Source: Acidobacteriota bacterium
GTDB taxonomy: Bacteria > Acidobacteriota > Terriglobia > Terriglobales > Acidobacteriaceae
Reading direction: 5' to 3'
NCBI GenBank assembly: GCA_021780415.1
Contig: JAJXYW010000111.1
Span: forward strand, 1-22,500
Length of the DNA: 22,500 nucleotides
Position 1 is the first letter of the stretch. Each line of letters begins with the position of its first letter. Positions 20,511 to 22,500 of the stretch are shown piece after piece. The notes below the pieces were generated by a model, which saw only the letters and a program-made list of their open reading frames with translations, was not told where the DNA came from and made no database searches. Position numbers and translations under genes: made by a program.

Positions 20511-22500
20511 TCAGGCCTCAGCCTCACGCTCCGCCACGCGAAACTCCAGCCCCTCCCTCGCTGCATCCACCACCACGTGGTCGCCATGCAGCACGCTGCC
20601 ATCCAGAATCTTCATCGCCAGCTTATCCTGCACCATCTGCTGGATCGCGCGCTTCAGCGGCCGCGCACCATACGCACGATCGTAGCCAGCCTTGAAGATA
20701 GCCGCCCTCGCCGCATCGGTCAGTTCCAGCGTGATATGCCGGTCCACCAGCAGCTTCTGCAAGTCCTTCAGCCGCAGGTCGACAATATGCGTAAGCTGCC
20801 CCTCTCCCAGCGGTCGAAACACCACAATGTCATCCACCCGATTCAGAAACTCCGGCCTGAAGTTCTTGCGCAGCTCTTCCATCACCCGATGCTTCGCGTC
20901 CTGGAAGCCCTCCTCGCCCCCGGCCCACGCCGTCGCCAGCGCCGTCCCGCCAATATTCGACGTCATAATCAGCACCGTGTTCTTGAAGTCCACCGTCCGT
21001 CCCTTCGAGTCCGTCAGCCGCCCGTCATCCAGCACCTGCAGCAGCACATTGAACACATCCGGGTGCGCCTTCTCAATCTCATCGAACAGCACCACCGCAT
21101 ACGGCCTCCGCCGCACCGCCTCCGTCAACTGCCCGCCCTCATCAAATCCCACATACCCCGGAGGCGCTCCAATCAACCGCGCCACCGCATGCCGCTCCAT
21201 ATACTCGCTCATGTCGATGCGCACCATCGCCTGCTCATCGTCGAACAAAAACTCCGCCAGCGCCCGCGCCGTCTCCGTCTTTCCAACGCCCGTAGGCCCA
21301 AGAAAAATAAAACTCCCTATCGGCCGCTTCGGATCACTCAACCCCGCGCGCGATCGCCGGATCGCATTCGCGACCGCAACCAGCGCCTCATCCTGCCCCA
21401 CCACGCGCTCGCGCAGCCGTTCTTCCATGTGGGTCAGCTTCTGCACCTCGCCCTCCAGCATCTTCGCCACAGGAATCCCCGTCCACTTCGACACAATCTT
21501 CGCGATGTCCTCCTCATCCACCTCTTCCTTCAGCAACCGCGCCGGCCCCTTACCCTTCCCGTCGCCTCCTCCGCTCCTGTCTTTGCCTTTGCCCTTGCCC
21601 TTCTGTCTGTCATTCCGAGGCGCAGCCGAGGAACCTGCTTCACCCGCCTCGCCCCCACTCTTCGCCTCAGCCACCGCCTCATCCTGCGCACTCGTCAACT
21701 CCGCCAGCTCTCTCTCGGCCTTCGGAATCTCTCCATACTGCAACTCCGCCGCGCGCTGCAGATCCCCTTTGCGCGTAGCCTCGGTCGCATCAAACCGCAT
21801 CTGTTCCAGCCGCTCTTTCAACGCCGCAATCTCGCCGATGGCGCCCTTCTCCTTCTGCCACCGCGCGCGCAACCCCGCAGCCTGCTCCTTCACCTCCGCC
21901 AGCTCACGTTCCACCGCCTGCAATCTCTCCCGCGAGTTCGCATCGTCCTCGCGCTGCAGCGCATTCCGTTCAATCTCCAGCGACGTCGCGCGCCGCTCCA
22001 GGTCATCAATCTCCACCGGCACCGACCCAATCTGAATCGCCAGCGCCGCCGCCGCCTCATCCACCAGATCAATCGCCTTGTCCGGCAAAAATCTGTCGCT
22101 GATATACCGATGGCTCAACTCCGCCGCCGCCACAATCGCCGAGTCCTTGATCCGCACCTTATGGTGCATCTCATACCGCTCCCTCAACCCGCGCAGAATC
22201 GCAATCGTGTCCTCCACATTCGGCTCGCCCACAAACACAATCTGGAACCGCCGCTCCAGCGCCGCGTCCTTCTCTATATACTTCCGATACTCACTCAGCG
22301 TCGTCGCACCAATCGCCCGCAGCTCTCCCCGCGCCAGCGCCGGCTTCAGCATATTGCTCGCGTCAATCGCGCCTTCCGCGGCGCCCGCACCCACCAGCGT
22401 ATGCAGCTCGTCGATGAACAAAATAATCTGCCCATTCGACTCCTCAATCTCCTTCAGCACCGCCTTCAACCGCTCCTCAAACTCCCCGCGAAACTTCGCC
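20511..22500 (-). CDS. clpB: Disaggregase chaperone ClpB, partial (N-terminal part outside the window)
   Basis: ClpB is a hexameric AAA+ chaperone that threads aggregated proteins with help from DnaK. The window holds about 662 C-terminal residues. In order these are the end of NBD1 ([12 protein letters not shown], Walker [16 protein letters not shown], Arg-finger ERRFQ), the long coiled-coil middle domain that distinguishes ClpB from ClpA and ClpC, and NBD2. NBD2 shows WTGIPV, Walker [10 protein letters not shown], the pore loop GYVG, Walker [12 protein letters not shown] and sensor TSNIGG. The frame is open to the window edge. A Gly/Lys-rich insert of about 40-45 residues between middle domain and NBD2 is partly encoded by a repeat element (separate entry). 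No catalytic motif is disturbed. Confidence 0.97.
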   Translation of the reverse strand, partial: AKFRGEFEERLKAVLKEIEESNGQIILFIDELHTLVGAGAAEGAIDASNMLKPALARGELRAIGATTLSEYRKYIEKDAALERRFQIVFVGEPNVEDTIAILRGLRERYEMHHKVRIKDSAIVAAAELSHRYISDRFLPDKAIDLVDEAAAALAIQIGSVPVEIDDLERRATSLEIERNALQREDDANSRERLQAVERELAEVKEQAAGLRARWQKEKGAIGEIAALKERLEQMRFDATEATRKGDLQRAAELQYGEIPKAERELAELTSAQDEAVAEAKSGGEAGEAGSSAAPRNDRQKGKGKGKDRSGGGDGKGKGPARLLKEEVDEEDIAKIVSKWTGIPVAKMLEGEVQKLTHMEERLRERVVGQDEALVAVANAIRRSRAGLSDPKRPIGSFIFLGPTGVGKTETARALAEFLFDDEQAMVRIDMSEYMERHAVARLIGAPPGYVGFDEGGQLTEAVRRRPYAVVLFDEIEKAHPDVFNVLLQVLDDGRLTDSKGRTVDFKNTVLIMTSNIGGTALATAWAGGEEGFQDAKHRVMEELRKNFRPEFLNRVDDIVVFRPLGEGQLTHIVDLRLKDLQKLLVDRHITLELTDAARAAIFKAGYDRAYGARPLKRAIQQMVQDKLAMKILDGSVLHGDHVVVDAAREGLEFRVAEREAEA
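21579..21640 (+). repeat. Type C repeat with satellite, in frame within clpB (antisense to the gene)
   Basis: Plus-strand TTTGCC/CTTGCC units (21581-21602) are followed by the type C head at 21607-21640 (CATTCCGAGGCGCAGCCGAG), matching 8920-8957. Read on the gene's strand it encodes [10 protein letters not shown] followed by KGKGKGK, between the middle domain and NBD2. The frame is preserved. The element has the same plus-strand orientation as all intergenic copies although clpB is on the minus strand. Confidence 0.88.

Overview
The window reads as chromosomal DNA of a high-GC diderm bacterium. LpxC (lipid A synthesis) and an outer-membrane-type beta-barrel protein indicate a Gram-negative envelope. 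The gene content, codon use and the abundant short palindromic repeats of the GTCATTC...GAAC type suggest an Acidobacteriota of the Terriglobia group (Granulicella/Edaphobacter/Terriglobus-like). That taxonomic call is inference from pattern familiarity, not a search. No rRNA, tRNA, transposase, integrase, phage gene or cas gene was seen.

Layout. 1-1763: mltG (partial, minus) diverges from ruvX, followed by greA. 2224-3959: a CDP-alcohol phosphatidyltransferase translationally coupled (ATGA) to an isoaspartyl peptidase/asparaginase. 4565-7439: an endonuclease III-like protein, a D-hexose-6-phosphate mutarotase and a Maf pyrophosphatase, all plus strand and separated by repeat-filled gaps. 7494-8627: an M20 metallopeptidase (minus). 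9087-10841: lpxC and folK. 10819-12243: a secreted beta-barrel-like protein (minus) divergent from a helix-turn-helix plus TOBE (molybdate-type) regulator. 12260-20501: an envelope-glycan locus. Its minus arm holds a small membrane-anchored protein, an FAD oxidoreductase and a GT39-like glycosyltransferase. Its plus arm holds a UbiA-type prenyltransferase, a paralogous GT39-like enzyme and a third GT-C-like enzyme. 20511-22500: the C-terminal part of clpB (minus).

The most unusual content is a family of short repeats that fills nearly every intergenic gap from 1.86 to 10.29 kb and also sits in frame inside iaaA and clpB. Each element has a small palindromic 'head' embedded in, or followed by, long tracts of a six-base satellite of consensus N-TTGC-Y. 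Four head types (A, B, B', C) differ in sequence but fold, on the plus strand only, into a hairpin closed by a C-GNA-G triloop (GCA, GTA or GAA). In B, B' and C the stem also contains a symmetric tandem GA mismatch. Such loops and mismatches are known to make exceptionally stable DNA mini-hairpins. Every copy has the same orientation regardless of neighbouring gene direction. Six type A heads at 4037-4441 form a regular 76-bp tandem array. No mobilising enzyme is in the window.

The glycan locus combines a polyprenyl-phosphate pentose-synthase-like UbiA protein with three GT-C-like membrane glycosyltransferases and a Glf-like FAD enzyme. This is a plausible lipid-linked-sugar-to-glycan pathway that recalls, without proving homology to, the mycobacterial glf-ubiA-aftB neighbourhood. 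It contains none of the repeats.
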